Positions 1 through 6,066 of a DNA stretch of 8,224 bases are shown here, piece after piece. The position numbers and the translations under genes are program-made. The stretch's first letter is position 1, and the number at the start of each line of letters is the position of its first letter. The notes beneath the pieces were generated by a model, which saw only the letters and a program-made list of their open reading frames with translations, searched no databases and was not told where the DNA came from. Source of the DNA: Ectopseudomonas composti (lineage in GTDB: Bacteria > Pseudomonadota > Gammaproteobacteria > Pseudomonadales > Pseudomonadaceae); the NCBI GenBank assembly GCA_946886245.1, contig CAMPIF010000171.1, positions 1 through 8,224 of the forward strand, in the 5' to 3' direction.

Positions 1-6
1 AGGAGG
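1..6 (+). promoter_or_regulatory. Ribosome binding site of the CPBP gene
   Basis: AGGAGG stands four bases before the ATG at 11. It is a strong Shine-Dalgarno match, although the spacing is a little short. It supports the ATG at 11 as the true start and shows the gene is complete at its 5' end. The promoter would lie to the left of the window. Confidence 0.75.
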
Positions 7-10
7 TGCC

Positions 11-769
11 ATGCCCCTGCATCTGCGCTTGCTGCTCCCTGCTCTGACCCTGGCCCTGGGCACCGGCCTGGGTTTCATCCACCCCCTCGGCCTGCTGCTG
101 GGCAGCGCATTCGTCATCGTCCTGCTGGCCGGACAATCGCGCCTGCCCAACTGGCTGTGGCTGCCTCTGATCCTGCTCGGCGCAATCGCCCTGGCGGCGC
201 ACCTCATACCCGGCTTCAGCCCCTGGCAGTTGTGGCAGCCACGTCTCATCAGCCACGATGCAGCTCCCTATGGCCTGCGCCTGTCCTGGGACAAACTGCT
301 GTTGGGCAGCGCCCTGCTCGCCTGGTGGCTGGGGCAGCCACGCAGCCCTGTGATTTCGCAGAAACATGCCTGGCTGACGTGCGTCGCCACCCTGCTGCTG
401 GTGCCGCTATTGGCCATGGCGCTGGGCCTGGTCACCTGGCAACCCAAATGGCCGCAGGGCCTGCTGCTGTGGCTGGCGGTCAATCTCGGCGTAGCGGTGC
501 TGGCGGAGGAATTGCTCTTTCGCGGCCTGCTCCAGACCGCCCTGATCAAGCGCCTGGGTATCTGGCCAGGCTTGCTGTTGACGGCTGGCCTGTTCGGTGC
601 GGCGCATCTGCCCTTCAGCACGCTATTCGCCGTGGTGGCGACCTGCGCGGGGCTGGGTTATGGGCTGGTCTTCCACTACAGCGGCCGCCTGAGCCTGGCC
701 ATCGCCCTGCACACAGCGGTCAATCTTCTGCATATATTGCTGTTGAGCTATCCGCTACGTCTGGCGTGA
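11..769 (+). CDS. CPBP family intramembrane metalloprotease
   Basis: A 252-residue, very hydrophobic inner-membrane protein with several predicted membrane segments, for example around residues 5-42, 47-65, 95-107, 122-142 and 150-170. The three CPBP (CAAX protease and bacteriocin-processing, Abi) motifs are present in order: EExxxR as EELLFR at 166-171, FxxxH as FGAAH at 195-199, and HxxxN at 234-238. In Rce1-type enzymes these Glu and His residues form the active site. Bacterial members are linked to peptide maturation or immunity, but the substrate here is unknown. It starts with a strong AGGAGG site. It is convergent with the next gene, and their 3' ends overlap by 50 bases. Nothing ties it to terpene metabolism, so it is probably an unrelated neighbour. 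The family is confident; the physiological role is not assigned. Confidence 0.88.
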   Translation: MPLHLRLLLPALTLALGTGLGFIHPLGLLLGSAFVIVLLAGQSRLPNWLWLPLILLGAIALAAHLIPGFSPWQLWQPRLISHDAAPYGLRLSWDKLLLGSALLAWWLGQPRSPVISQKHAWLTCVATLLLVPLLAMALGLVTWQPKWPQGLLLWLAVNLGVAVLAEELLFRGLLQTALIKRLGIWPGLLLTAGLFGAAHLPFSTLFAVVATCAGLGYGLVFHYSGRLSLAIALHTAVNLLHILLLSYPLRLA

Positions 770-1538
770 CGGCAATGCGGTAAGGCGAAAAGATGCGTTG
801 CAGCTCGCCTTTCGCCCTCAACTGCTCGAGCAGGGCGGCGAAACGTTCAGGAGTTATCGGTGCGCCGGCGCGAATCATCGCATGATGGCGATAGACCTGA
901 TCGACACGCTCGGAGATCAGTAACTGCCGTGCATACTCGCGATTGCGCTCGAGAAAGTCGTAGAGATTGGAGCGTGTCACCAGCGCGACATCGGCGCGCC
1001 CGCGTATCACCATCAGCAGGTTGCTGTCGTGGGAGTGACCAAGGTTGGCATTGAAGGCGCTGGTAAGGAACTCCGGGTCGCTGTTGAACTGGGCAAAGCC
1101 ATAGTGATAGCCGCGATAAAGCGCCAGGCGCTTGCCTTCGAGCTGCTCGAAGTAACGCTGGTCGCGCAGCGCCTCGTTCCTGGCGACGAACAACTCCGCA
1201 TCTTCCAGCCTCATATCGACGGCTTCAGCGTCGACGTCCTGCCAGCCCCATTGCGGATTCTCGAAAATCGCCATATCGATACGCCCACGCTGCAGATCGC
1301 TGAAACGACGCACGATGGCGGTGGGCAACATGGTGAAGTGGTATTCGCTCTGCTCTCGATTGAGCGCTTCGAGCAACTGCGGTAGCAGGCCACTGGAGTC
1401 GTGCAGGTTGGACTTGATCACATAGGGGGGGAAGTGCGCGCCACCGACCTTGACCACGTCGGCCGCATGCAGAGGATCCACCAGCAAGAGACACAAGGCA
1501 CCCAAACATCCATGAAACCAGCACCGCGCATGCCGCAT
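720..1538 (-). CDS. Periplasmic solute-binding (SBP_bac_3-like) protein, copy 1
   Basis: A 272-residue protein resembling the single-domain amino-acid-type binding proteins of ABC systems (SBP family 3). The ATG at 1538 is chosen because GGGGA lies six bases upstream and the product then begins with a good signal peptide: MRHAR, then the hydrophobic stretch CLGALCLLLV, with cleavage near residue 25-26 (LHA/AD). A GTG at 1580 would add 14 unlikely residues. The mature protein opens VKVGGAHFPPYV, a typical first strand of the fold. The core carries GYHYGFAQF (143-151), SHDSNL (169-174) and RADVALVTRS (181-190), all shared with the adjacent paralogue. No permease or ATPase gene is nearby, so it may be an orphan sensor-like or scavenging protein. 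The gap from the paralogue is 76 bases on the same strand, so co-transcription is likely. The ligand cannot be inferred. Confidence 0.85.
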   Translation of the reverse strand: MRHARCWFHGCLGALCLLLVDPLHAADVVKVGGAHFPPYVIKSNLHDSSGLLPQLLEALNREQSEYHFTMLPTAIVRRFSDLQRGRIDMAIFENPQWGWQDVDAEAVDMRLEDAELFVARNEALRDQRYFEQLEGKRLALYRGYHYGFAQFNSDPEFLTSAFNANLGHSHDSNLLMVIRGRADVALVTRSNLYDFLERNREYARQLLISERVDQVYRHHAMIRAGAPITPERFAALLEQLRAKGELQRIFSPYRIAVTPDVADSSTAIYAED

Positions 1539-1614
1539 GTCGAGTCCCCAAAAAATTCCTTCTCTCAGTGAGCTGCACACTACTCCAGTCTCTCCTGACC
1601 GACCAGATGGATTT

Positions 1615-2400
1615 TCACTCTACTGACACTTTGTTACCCAATGTCAGACGATAGCGCCCAAGTAGCTTGGTTAGTTCACCACTGGCCTGCAGCCGGTTCA
1701 ACAGTTCGGCAACTTCGGCCGGGCTCAGCGGCCCCTTGGGCCGCAGCAGCACCTGGTGGTGATAGAGCTGATCGGGGCGATCGGAAACCAGAAAATCGGG
1801 CAGCATTTCCGGGTGCCGATCCAGAAACAGCTCCAGATACGAGCGCGTCACCACGGCGATATCGACGCGTCGCGCCAGGAGCATGCGCAGGTTACTGTCG
1901 TGGGAATAGGTCAGCAGCGCGTTGAACTGCCGCGCGAGGTAGTCAGGGTCGGCGTCGAAACTGGCGAAGCCGTAGTGATAGCCGTTGTAGAGCGCCATGC
2001 GCTTGTCGCTGAAATTCTCGAAATAGTCCTGCCCACGCCCCGGCTCCGCCGCAGCGACATAGACTTCCGCATCGTCGATATCCAACCCCAGGGCCAGGTA
2101 TGACGTGCCCTGCCACCCCCAGCGACTGGACTCGAAGAACATCAGATCGAAGCGTCCGCTTTCAAGGTCGCGGTAACGGCGGGTCGCCGACGTTGGCACC
2201 AGCACGAAACGGTATTGCTGCTGCGACGCGTTGAGCGCGCGCAACAATTCGGGCACCAAACCTTGCGGATAGGATGATTCGGGCTTGTCCAGATAGGGCG
2301 GGAAGTGATAGCCGCCGACGCGTATTTCCTGCAGCGCAACGGCAGCAGGTACATGCAACAGCCACAGACAGCACAACAGGCAAAAGGCTAGTGCGCGCAA
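1615..2400 (-). CDS. Periplasmic solute-binding (SBP_bac_3-like) protein, copy 2
   Basis: A 261-residue paralogue of the gene at 720-1538, similar over its whole length, with roughly half the positions identical by eye. I prefer the TTG at 2400: AGAGG (2407-2411) lies six bases upstream, and the product opens with a compact signal peptide (MRALAFCLLCCLWLL, cleavage near AVA/LQ at 22-23). A longer reading from the TTG at 2442 lacks a ribosome site and puts 14 mostly polar, charged residues before the signal. Mature motifs are IRVGGYHFPPYLD (26-38), GYHYGFASF (140-148), SHDSNLRM (166-173) and RVDIAVVTRS (178-187). The fold suggests periplasmic ligand binding; the ligand is unknown. It lies downstream of atuR on the same strand, so read-through from atuR is possible. 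No transporter partner is visible. Confidence 0.83.
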   Translation of the reverse strand: MRALAFCLLCCLWLLHVPAAVALQEIRVGGYHFPPYLDKPESSYPQGLVPELLRALNASQQQYRFVLVPTSATRRYRDLESGRFDLMFFESSRWGWQGTSYLALGLDIDDAEVYVAAAEPGRGQDYFENFSDKRMALYNGYHYGFASFDADPDYLARQFNALLTYSHDSNLRMLLARRVDIAVVTRSYLELFLDRHPEMLPDFLVSDRPDQLYHHQVLLRPKGPLSPAEVAELLNRLQASGELTKLLGRYRLTLGNKVSVE

Positions 2401-2478
2401 ACTCGACCTCTCGTCACGGATGACAACGCGGGAGTACCCCAACGCCCGTGTTCGAGCCGAAAACCGGCAGATGCTCCT

Positions 2479-2508
2479 ATCCTAGCCTCAGGCTTCCTTG
2501 CATACCAA
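2479..2508 (-). promoter_or_regulatory. Weak candidate promoter for the binding-protein pair
   Basis: On the minus strand TTGGTA (2503-2508) and TAGGAT (2479-2484) are separated by 18 bases. Each matches four of six positions of the sigma-70 boxes. The site spans the 3' end of atuR and points at the gene starting at 2400. It could drive the two solute-binding genes independently of atuR. The match is modest and could be chance. Confidence 0.25.
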
Positions 2509-3111
2509 TGACAATGCTTCTTCGGCCAACTGATCCAGCGTCATGGGTCCCTGCGAACGGAACCAGGTATTGGTCCAGCTCAGCGCACCGGTGAGAAAAC
2601 GCCGCTGAATGAAGGGATCGCCCCTGAAGTAACCGGCCTCACGTGCCTCGCCCAGCACCGCCAACCAGATCTGCTCGTAGGTATCACGCAGGGCCAGTAC
2701 CTGTGCCTGCCCCTCTTGCGAAAGCGAACGCCATTCGTAGACCAGCACCGCCATGGCCTCGCCGGTACCGCCCATGATCGATTGCAGCTCGCAGCGGATC
2801 AGCGCCAGCAGCCGCTCGCGGGTGCCCTGCGCCTCGGCCAGTGCAGCGCGCATCAGGGCGGTGTTGTAAACGATGGTTTCCTCCATCACCGAGCGCAGGA
2901 TCTCGTCCTTGCTCTTGAAGTGGTGAAAGATGCTGCCCGACTGAATGCCGATGGCAGCGGCCAGATCGCGCACCGTGGTGCGCTCGTACCCCTTGCTGCG
3001 GAACAGGTGGGCGGCCATCTGCAACAGCTTGCCGCGGGCACTGTCCGGATCGGTTACCTGGCCGCTGGCGACCAGTTCCTGCATCACGGCCTGGGCTCTG
3101 TGTTCGTCCAC
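2488..3111 (-). CDS. atuR: TetR-family repressor of the atu cluster, AtuR
   Basis: A 207-residue TetR-type repressor. The GTG at 3111 is the likely start: GGGGAG lies eight bases upstream. An ATG at 3267 in the same frame would add 52 residues, read through the operator and promoter region, and has no ribosome site. The N-terminal DNA-binding domain covers about residues 24-70, with the helix-turn-helix TTVRDLAAAIGIQSGSIFHH at 45-64 followed by FKSKDEIL, a classic TetR signature. The rest is an all-helical ligand-binding and dimerisation domain. In P. aeruginosa AtuR represses the atu genes and binds inverted repeats in the atuR-atuA gap. An acyl-CoA-type terpenoid inducer is plausible but cannot be read from sequence. 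It is divergent from atuA, with a candidate operator over its own promoter suggesting autoregulation. Identification rests on fold plus context. Confidence 0.93.
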   Translation of the reverse strand: MDEHRAQAVMQELVASGQVTDPDSARGKLLQMAAHLFRSKGYERTTVRDLAAAIGIQSGSIFHHFKSKDEILRSVMEETIVYNTALMRAALAEAQGTRERLLALIRCELQSIMGGTGEAMAVLVYEWRSLSQEGQAQVLALRDTYEQIWLAVLGEAREAGYFRGDPFIQRRFLTGALSWTNTWFRSQGPMTLDQLAEEALSLVCKEA

Positions 3112-3117
3112 GCTGAC

Positions 3118-3125
3118 TTCTCCCC
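3118..3125 (-). promoter_or_regulatory. Ribosome binding site that fixes the AtuR start
   Basis: On the minus strand GGGGAGAA occupies these bases. GGGGAG ends eight bases before the GTG at 3111. No comparable site precedes the ATG at 3267 or the internal ATG at residue 10, so the GTG is the best-supported start. Confidence 0.7.
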
Positions 3126-3173
3126 TGATTGCCCTGCACGGCGATTGTTCTGATGAATTCTCTATGCTGCCGG

Positions 3174-3193
3174 CAAGTGCTTGTCTTGCTTGA
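3174..3193. promoter_or_regulatory. Degenerate third operator-like element
   Basis: CAAGTGCTTG (3174-3183) differs by one base from the palindromic core CAAGCGCTTG of the two strong sites. It is followed after one base by CTTGCTTG, which resembles the flank of the 3275-3290 site but is displaced by one base. It would lie at the start of the atuR transcript if the promoter at 3197-3225 is right. It may be a weaker auxiliary AtuR site. Confidence 0.4.
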
Positions 3194-3196
3194 CGA

Positions 3197-3225
3197 AATG
3201 TATGCGGCGAGAGCTGACCAAGCAA
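3197..3225 (-). promoter_or_regulatory. Candidate atuR promoter
   Basis: On the minus strand TTGCTT (3220-3225) and TACATT (3197-3202) are exactly 17 bases apart, a sigma-70-like arrangement. The -35 box lies inside the operator-like site 3218-3233, so a bound repressor would block it. Transcription would begin near 3190, giving a leader of about 80 bases. The -35 box is weak (three of six). Confidence 0.45.
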
Positions 3226-3233
3226 GCGCTTGG
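3218..3233. promoter_or_regulatory. AtuR operator-like site 1
   Basis: CCAAGCAAGCGCTTGG. It contains the 10-base perfect palindrome CAAGCGCTTG and also reads as CCAAGC-4-GCTTGG, an imperfect palindrome suited to a TetR dimer. It is the exact reverse complement of the site at 3275-3290. In P. aeruginosa AtuR binds two 13-base inverted repeats in the equivalent gap. I infer that these 16-base matches contain the equivalents; I have not aligned them. Confidence 0.8.
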
Positions 3234-3274
3234 GCGCATTTTTGGCCGAATTGGCGTCTTTCGCCACTTTTAAA

Positions 3275-3290
3275 CCAAGCGCTTGCTTGG
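3275..3290. promoter_or_regulatory. AtuR operator-like site 2
   Basis: CCAAGCGCTTGCTTGG, the exact reverse complement of the site at 3218-3233. The centres are 57 bases apart, about five and a half helical turns. It lies 42 bases before the atuA ATG, over the presumed atuA promoter. Together the pair could let AtuR silence both divergent genes. Confidence 0.8.
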
Positions 3291-3311
3291 TAGTGTGAGC
3301 TCACCTTCTCA
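3283..3311 (+). promoter_or_regulatory. Weak candidate atuA promoter
   Basis: TTGCTT (3283-3288) sits in operator-like site 2 in the same relation to it as the atuR -35 box sits in site 1. A matching -10 box is poor: TTCTCA follows at 17 bases and CTCAAT at 19. The symmetry suggests a promoter here overlapped by the operator, but the boxes alone would not support it. Activator help or another sigma factor is possible. Confidence 0.25.
3295..3304. promoter_or_regulatory. Perfect palindrome GTGAGCTCAC upstream of atuA
   Basis: A ten-base perfect palindrome five bases after operator-like site 2 and 28 bases before the atuA start. Its half-sites differ from the AtuR-like sites. It is not a Crp/Vfr site, because TGTGA and TCACC are only two bases apart. 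It could bind a second regulator or be chance. Confidence 0.3.
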
Positions 3312-3332
3312 ATGTGTGACGGGCCAATTCCA

Positions 3333-5150
3333 ATGAGCAAAACCGTACGCATCGGCTGCGCCTCCGCGTTCTGGGGCGACACCTCCACTGCTGCCGCCCA
3401 GCTGGTTCGCGGTGCCGAGCTGGATTACCTGGTGTTCGACTACCTGGCCGAGATCACCATGTCGATCATGGCCGGCGCCCGCATGAAGAAGCCTGACGAT
3501 GGCTACGCCCGTGATTTCGTCGAGGTGCTCACGCCGCTGCTGGGCGAGCTGGCGGCGAAGAAGATCCGCGTCATCAGCAACGCCGGCGGGGTCAACCCGA
3601 TGGCCTGCGCCACCGCCCTGAGCGCTGCCTGCGAGCAGGCCGGTGTGCAACTGAAGATCGCCGTGCTGCACGGCGACAACCTGCAACCCAGGCTTGGCGA
3701 GCTGGTCAAGGCCGGCACCCGCGAGATGTTCACAGGCGCCGCGCTGCCGCCCTTCTGCGTGTCGGTCAACGCCTACCTGGGCGCGCCGGGCATCGTCGCC
3801 GCGCTGGAACGGGGCGCCGACATCGTCATCACCGGCCGCGTGGTCGACAGCGCCGTGGTCAGCGCCGCCCTGGTGCACGAGTTCGGCTGGGCCTGGAGCG
3901 ATTACGACAAGCTGGCCCAGGCCGCGCTGGCCGGGCACATCATCGAATGCGGCGCGCAGTGCACCGGTGGCAATTTCACCGATTGGCGCGACGTAGCGGA
4001 TTACGAGCACATCGGTTTCCCCATCGTCGAAGTCGAAGGCGATGGCCGTTTCGTCGTGACCAAGCCCGAGGGCTCCGGCGGCCTGGTCACGCCTTTTACC
4101 GTTGGCGAGCAGATGCTCTACGAGATCGGCGACCCGCGCGCCTATCTGTTGCCGGACGTGATCTGCGACTTCACCCTGGTCGAACTGCGCCAGGTCGGCG
4201 ACAACCGCGTGCAGCTGCAGGGCGCGCGCGGCCTGCCGCCTAGCGATCAGTACAAGGTCAGCGCCACGCACCCGGACGGTTTTCGCTGCACTGCCAGCTT
4301 CCTGCTCGCGGGTATCGATGCCGTGGCCAAGGCCGAGCGGGTCGCCCAGGCGATCATCAACAAGACCGAAGAGATGTTCGCCGAGCGTGGCTGGGGCCGT
4401 TACCAGGAGGTCAGCGTCGAGCTGCTCGGCAGCGAGGCCACCTATGGCGCCCACGCTCAGCATCAGGACAGCCGCGAGGTGGTGGTGAAGATCGCCGCAC
4501 GCCATGCCAGGAAGGAGGCGCTGATCCTCTTCTCCCGCGAGATCGCCCAGGCCGCCACCGGCATGGCGCCGGGCCTGACCGGCATCGTCGGCGGGCGCCC
4601 TACCGTCTACCCGGTGATCCGCCTGTTCAGCTTCCTGGTGGACAAGAGTGCCTGCGCCTTGGGCGTCGAGATCGATGGCGAGCGCCAGCCGGTCGCCCTG
4701 CCCCAGGTCGATGCCTTCGACCCGGCTCAACTGCGCGCACCGGCCGCGCTGCCCGTGCCCATGGGCGAAGCGGACGCTACCGTACCGCTGATCCGCCTGG
4801 CCGTGGCGCGCTCCGGCGACAAGGGCAACCACAGCAATATCGGCGTGATGGCCAGAAAGCCCGAATACCTGGCGTGGATAGCCGCTGCGCTGACACCCGA
4901 AGCCGTGGCCAGCTGGATGGCACATACCCTGGATGCCGAGCAGGGTCGCGTCAGCCGCTGGTACCTGCCGGGCAGCCACAGCCTCAACTTTCTGCTGGAG
5001 AACGCGCTGGGCGGTGGTGGCGTCGCCAGCCTGCGCATCGACCCGCAGGGCAAGGCCTTCGCTCAGCAACTGCTGGAATTCCCGGTACCGGTGCCCGGGG
5101 CGCTGGCCGGGACCTTGACTGGTGCGCACGGCGCACCCTACACCCCGTAG
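3333..5150 (+). CDS. atuA: Acyclic terpene utilisation protein AtuA
   Basis: A 605-residue cytosolic protein of the AtuA family (DUF1446). It is required for growth on citronellol and geraniol in P. aeruginosa, but its reaction is not established. The start at ATG 3333 gives [16 protein letters not shown]; an ATG 21 bases upstream adds an unlikely seven residues, and neither has a strong ribosome site. The large N-terminal domain (about 1-450) has conserved-looking stretches such as [10 protein letters not shown] (81-90), [10 protein letters not shown] (167-176) and TGGNFTDW (211-218). A second domain (about 484-590) opens [19 protein letters not shown] and contains [20 protein letters not shown] (543-562), typical of the C-terminal AtuA-like domain. 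No membrane segment or signal peptide is visible. The last nine residues and the stop codon come from a REP repeat, so the natural C-terminus probably ended near T596. It is the first gene of the operon, 42 bases before atuB. Confidence 0.93.
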   Translation: MSKTVRIGCASAFWGDTSTAAAQLVRGAELDYLVFDYLAEITMSIMAGARMKKPDDGYARDFVEVLTPLLGELAAKKIRVISNAGGVNPMACATALSAACEQAGVQLKIAVLHGDNLQPRLGELVKAGTREMFTGAALPPFCVSVNAYLGAPGIVAALERGADIVITGRVVDSAVVSAALVHEFGWAWSDYDKLAQAALAGHIIECGAQCTGGNFTDWRDVADYEHIGFPIVEVEGDGRFVVTKPEGSGGLVTPFTVGEQMLYEIGDPRAYLLPDVICDFTLVELRQVGDNRVQLQGARGLPPSDQYKVSATHPDGFRCTASFLLAGIDAVAKAERVAQAIINKTEEMFAERGWGRYQEVSVELLGSEATYGAHAQHQDSREVVVKIAARHARKEALILFSREIAQAATGMAPGLTGIVGGRPTVYPVIRLFSFLVDKSACALGVEIDGERQPVALPQVDAFDPAQLRAPAALPVPMGEADATVPLIRLAVARSGDKGNHSNIGVMARKPEYLAWIAAALTPEAVASWMAHTLDAEQGRVSRWYLPGSHSLNFLLENALGGGGVASLRIDPQGKAFAQQLLEFPVPVPGALAGTLTGAHGAPYTP

Positions 5151-5167
5151 GGTGCGCTGCGCGCACC
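5121..5167. repeat. REP doublet overlapping the end of atuA
   Basis: Two 21-base REP units face each other. The right unit (5147-5167) is GTAG, then GGTGCGC, TGC and GCGCACC. The left unit (5121-5141) is the same design reversed, with CGT as its loop. They are separated by ACCCC and differ only in loop bases (19 of 21 arm positions pair). The GTAG head and short palindrome are the hallmark of REP elements mobilised by RAYT transposases in pseudomonads. The atuA stop TAG (5148-5150) is the TAG of the right GTAG head. The element can fold into a strong mRNA hairpin between atuA and atuB. There is no following T-run, so it is not a standard terminator. Confidence 0.85.
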
Positions 5168-5192
5168 GGTATCACTCAGGACAACCAGAACA

Positions 5193-6062
5193 ATGAGCTA
5201 CGACTCCGTATTCAAACCCGGTCTTTTCAATGATCAGACCAGCCTGGTCACCGGCGGTGGCAGCGGCATCGGTCGCTGCGTGGCCCACGAGCTGGCCTAC
5301 CTGGGCGCCCATGTGGTGCTGGTCGGACGCAAGCAGGAAAAGCTGGAGAAGACCTGTGCCGAGATCATCGAAGACGGCGGCAGCGCCAGCTTTCAGGTCT
5401 GCGACATCCGCGACGAAGACGCGGTAAAGGCCATGATTGCTGCAGTGATCGAGGAGCGCGGGCGCATCCATCAACTGGTCAACAACGCCGGCGGCCAGTT
5501 CCCGGCGCCGCTGATCGGCATCAACCAGAAAGGCTTCGAGACCGTGGTGCGCACCAACCTGGTGGGCGGTTTTCTGGTGGCCAAGGAAGTCTTCCTGCAG
5601 AGCATGAGCAAGCACGGTGGCGCCATCGTCAACATGCTCGCCGACATGTGGGGCGGCATGCCCGGCATGGGTCACTCCGGTGCGGCGCGTGCCGGCATGG
5701 AGAACTTCACCAAGACCGCCGCCTACGAATGGGGCCACGCCGGTGTGCGGGTCAACGCCGTGGCGCCGGGCTGGATTGCCTCCAGCGGCATGGACACCTA
5801 CCCCGAGTCGATGAAGAACATGATCCGCAACCTCAAGGATCACGTGCCGCTGCAGCGCATCGGCAGCGAATCCGAGGTAGCCGCAGCCATCGTCTTCCTG
5901 CTCAGCCCCGGCGCCAACTTCATCAGCGGCAACTGCATCCGCATCGATGGCGCCGCCAGCCAGGGCACCCGCGCCTGGACGCTGGGCAAGGCGAGAAACA
6001 GCGAGCCCTACAACGGTTTCCATCGGGCCTATGTGCCCGATGTACTGAAAGATCAGGAGTAA
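5193..6062 (+). CDS. atuB: SDR-family oxidoreductase AtuB
   Basis: A 289-residue short-chain dehydrogenase/reductase. The dinucleotide-binding motif TGGGSGIG is at 20-27, CDIRD (70-74) lies at the cofactor-binding strand, and NNAG is at 97-100, followed by TNLVGGF at 121-127. The usual Ser and Tyr-x-x-x-Lys are absent: the region reads IVNMLAD (145-151) and then GHSGAARAGMENFTK (160-174), much like peroxisomal trans-2-enoyl-CoA reductase and related to dienoyl-CoA reductases. The tail VAPGW and the SG.CIRIDGA block (245-254) are standard SDR. AtuB is usually proposed to oxidise citronellol or citronellal, but these features leave room for an acyl-CoA reductase role. A weak AGGA site lies 11 bases before the ATG. 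atuC follows after four bases, so the two are probably translationally coupled. Confidence 0.92.
   Translation: MSYDSVFKPGLFNDQTSLVTGGGSGIGRCVAHELAYLGAHVVLVGRKQEKLEKTCAEIIEDGGSASFQVCDIRDEDAVKAMIAAVIEERGRIHQLVNNAGGQFPAPLIGINQKGFETVVRTNLVGGFLVAKEVFLQSMSKHGGAIVNMLADMWGGMPGMGHSGAARAGMENFTKTAAYEWGHAGVRVNAVAPGWIASSGMDTYPESMKNMIRNLKDHVPLQRIGSESEVAAAIVFLLSPGANFISGNCIRIDGAASQGTRAWTLGKARNSEPYNGFHRAYVPDVLKDQE
6055..6059 (+). promoter_or_regulatory. Ribosome binding site of atuC inside atuB
   Basis: AGGAG lies immediately before the atuB stop TAA (6060-6062) and seven bases before the atuC ATG at 6067. The arrangement supports translational coupling of the two genes. Confidence 0.7.
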
Positions 6063-6066
6063 GGCG

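Noticed and set aside
784..816. Inverted repeat GGCGAAA/TTTCGCC as a terminator for the CPBP gene
   Set aside because: The 7-base arms have a 19-base loop, no T-run follows, and it lies inside the coding region of the convergent gene.
3112..3267. A 52-residue N-terminal extension of AtuR
   Set aside because: It has no ribosome site, runs through the operator and promoter region, and lies ahead of the GTG with a well-placed GGGGAG.
3294..3305. Crp/Vfr binding site
   Set aside because: TGTGA and TCACC are only two bases apart, whereas Crp-type sites need six.
3309..5129. A 606-residue open frame on the minus strand opposite atuA
   Set aside because: It mirrors atuA almost exactly, has no recognisable motifs and low-complexity Ala/Gly/Asp/His-rich composition. 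Long antisense frames are a usual by-product of GC-rich codon use.
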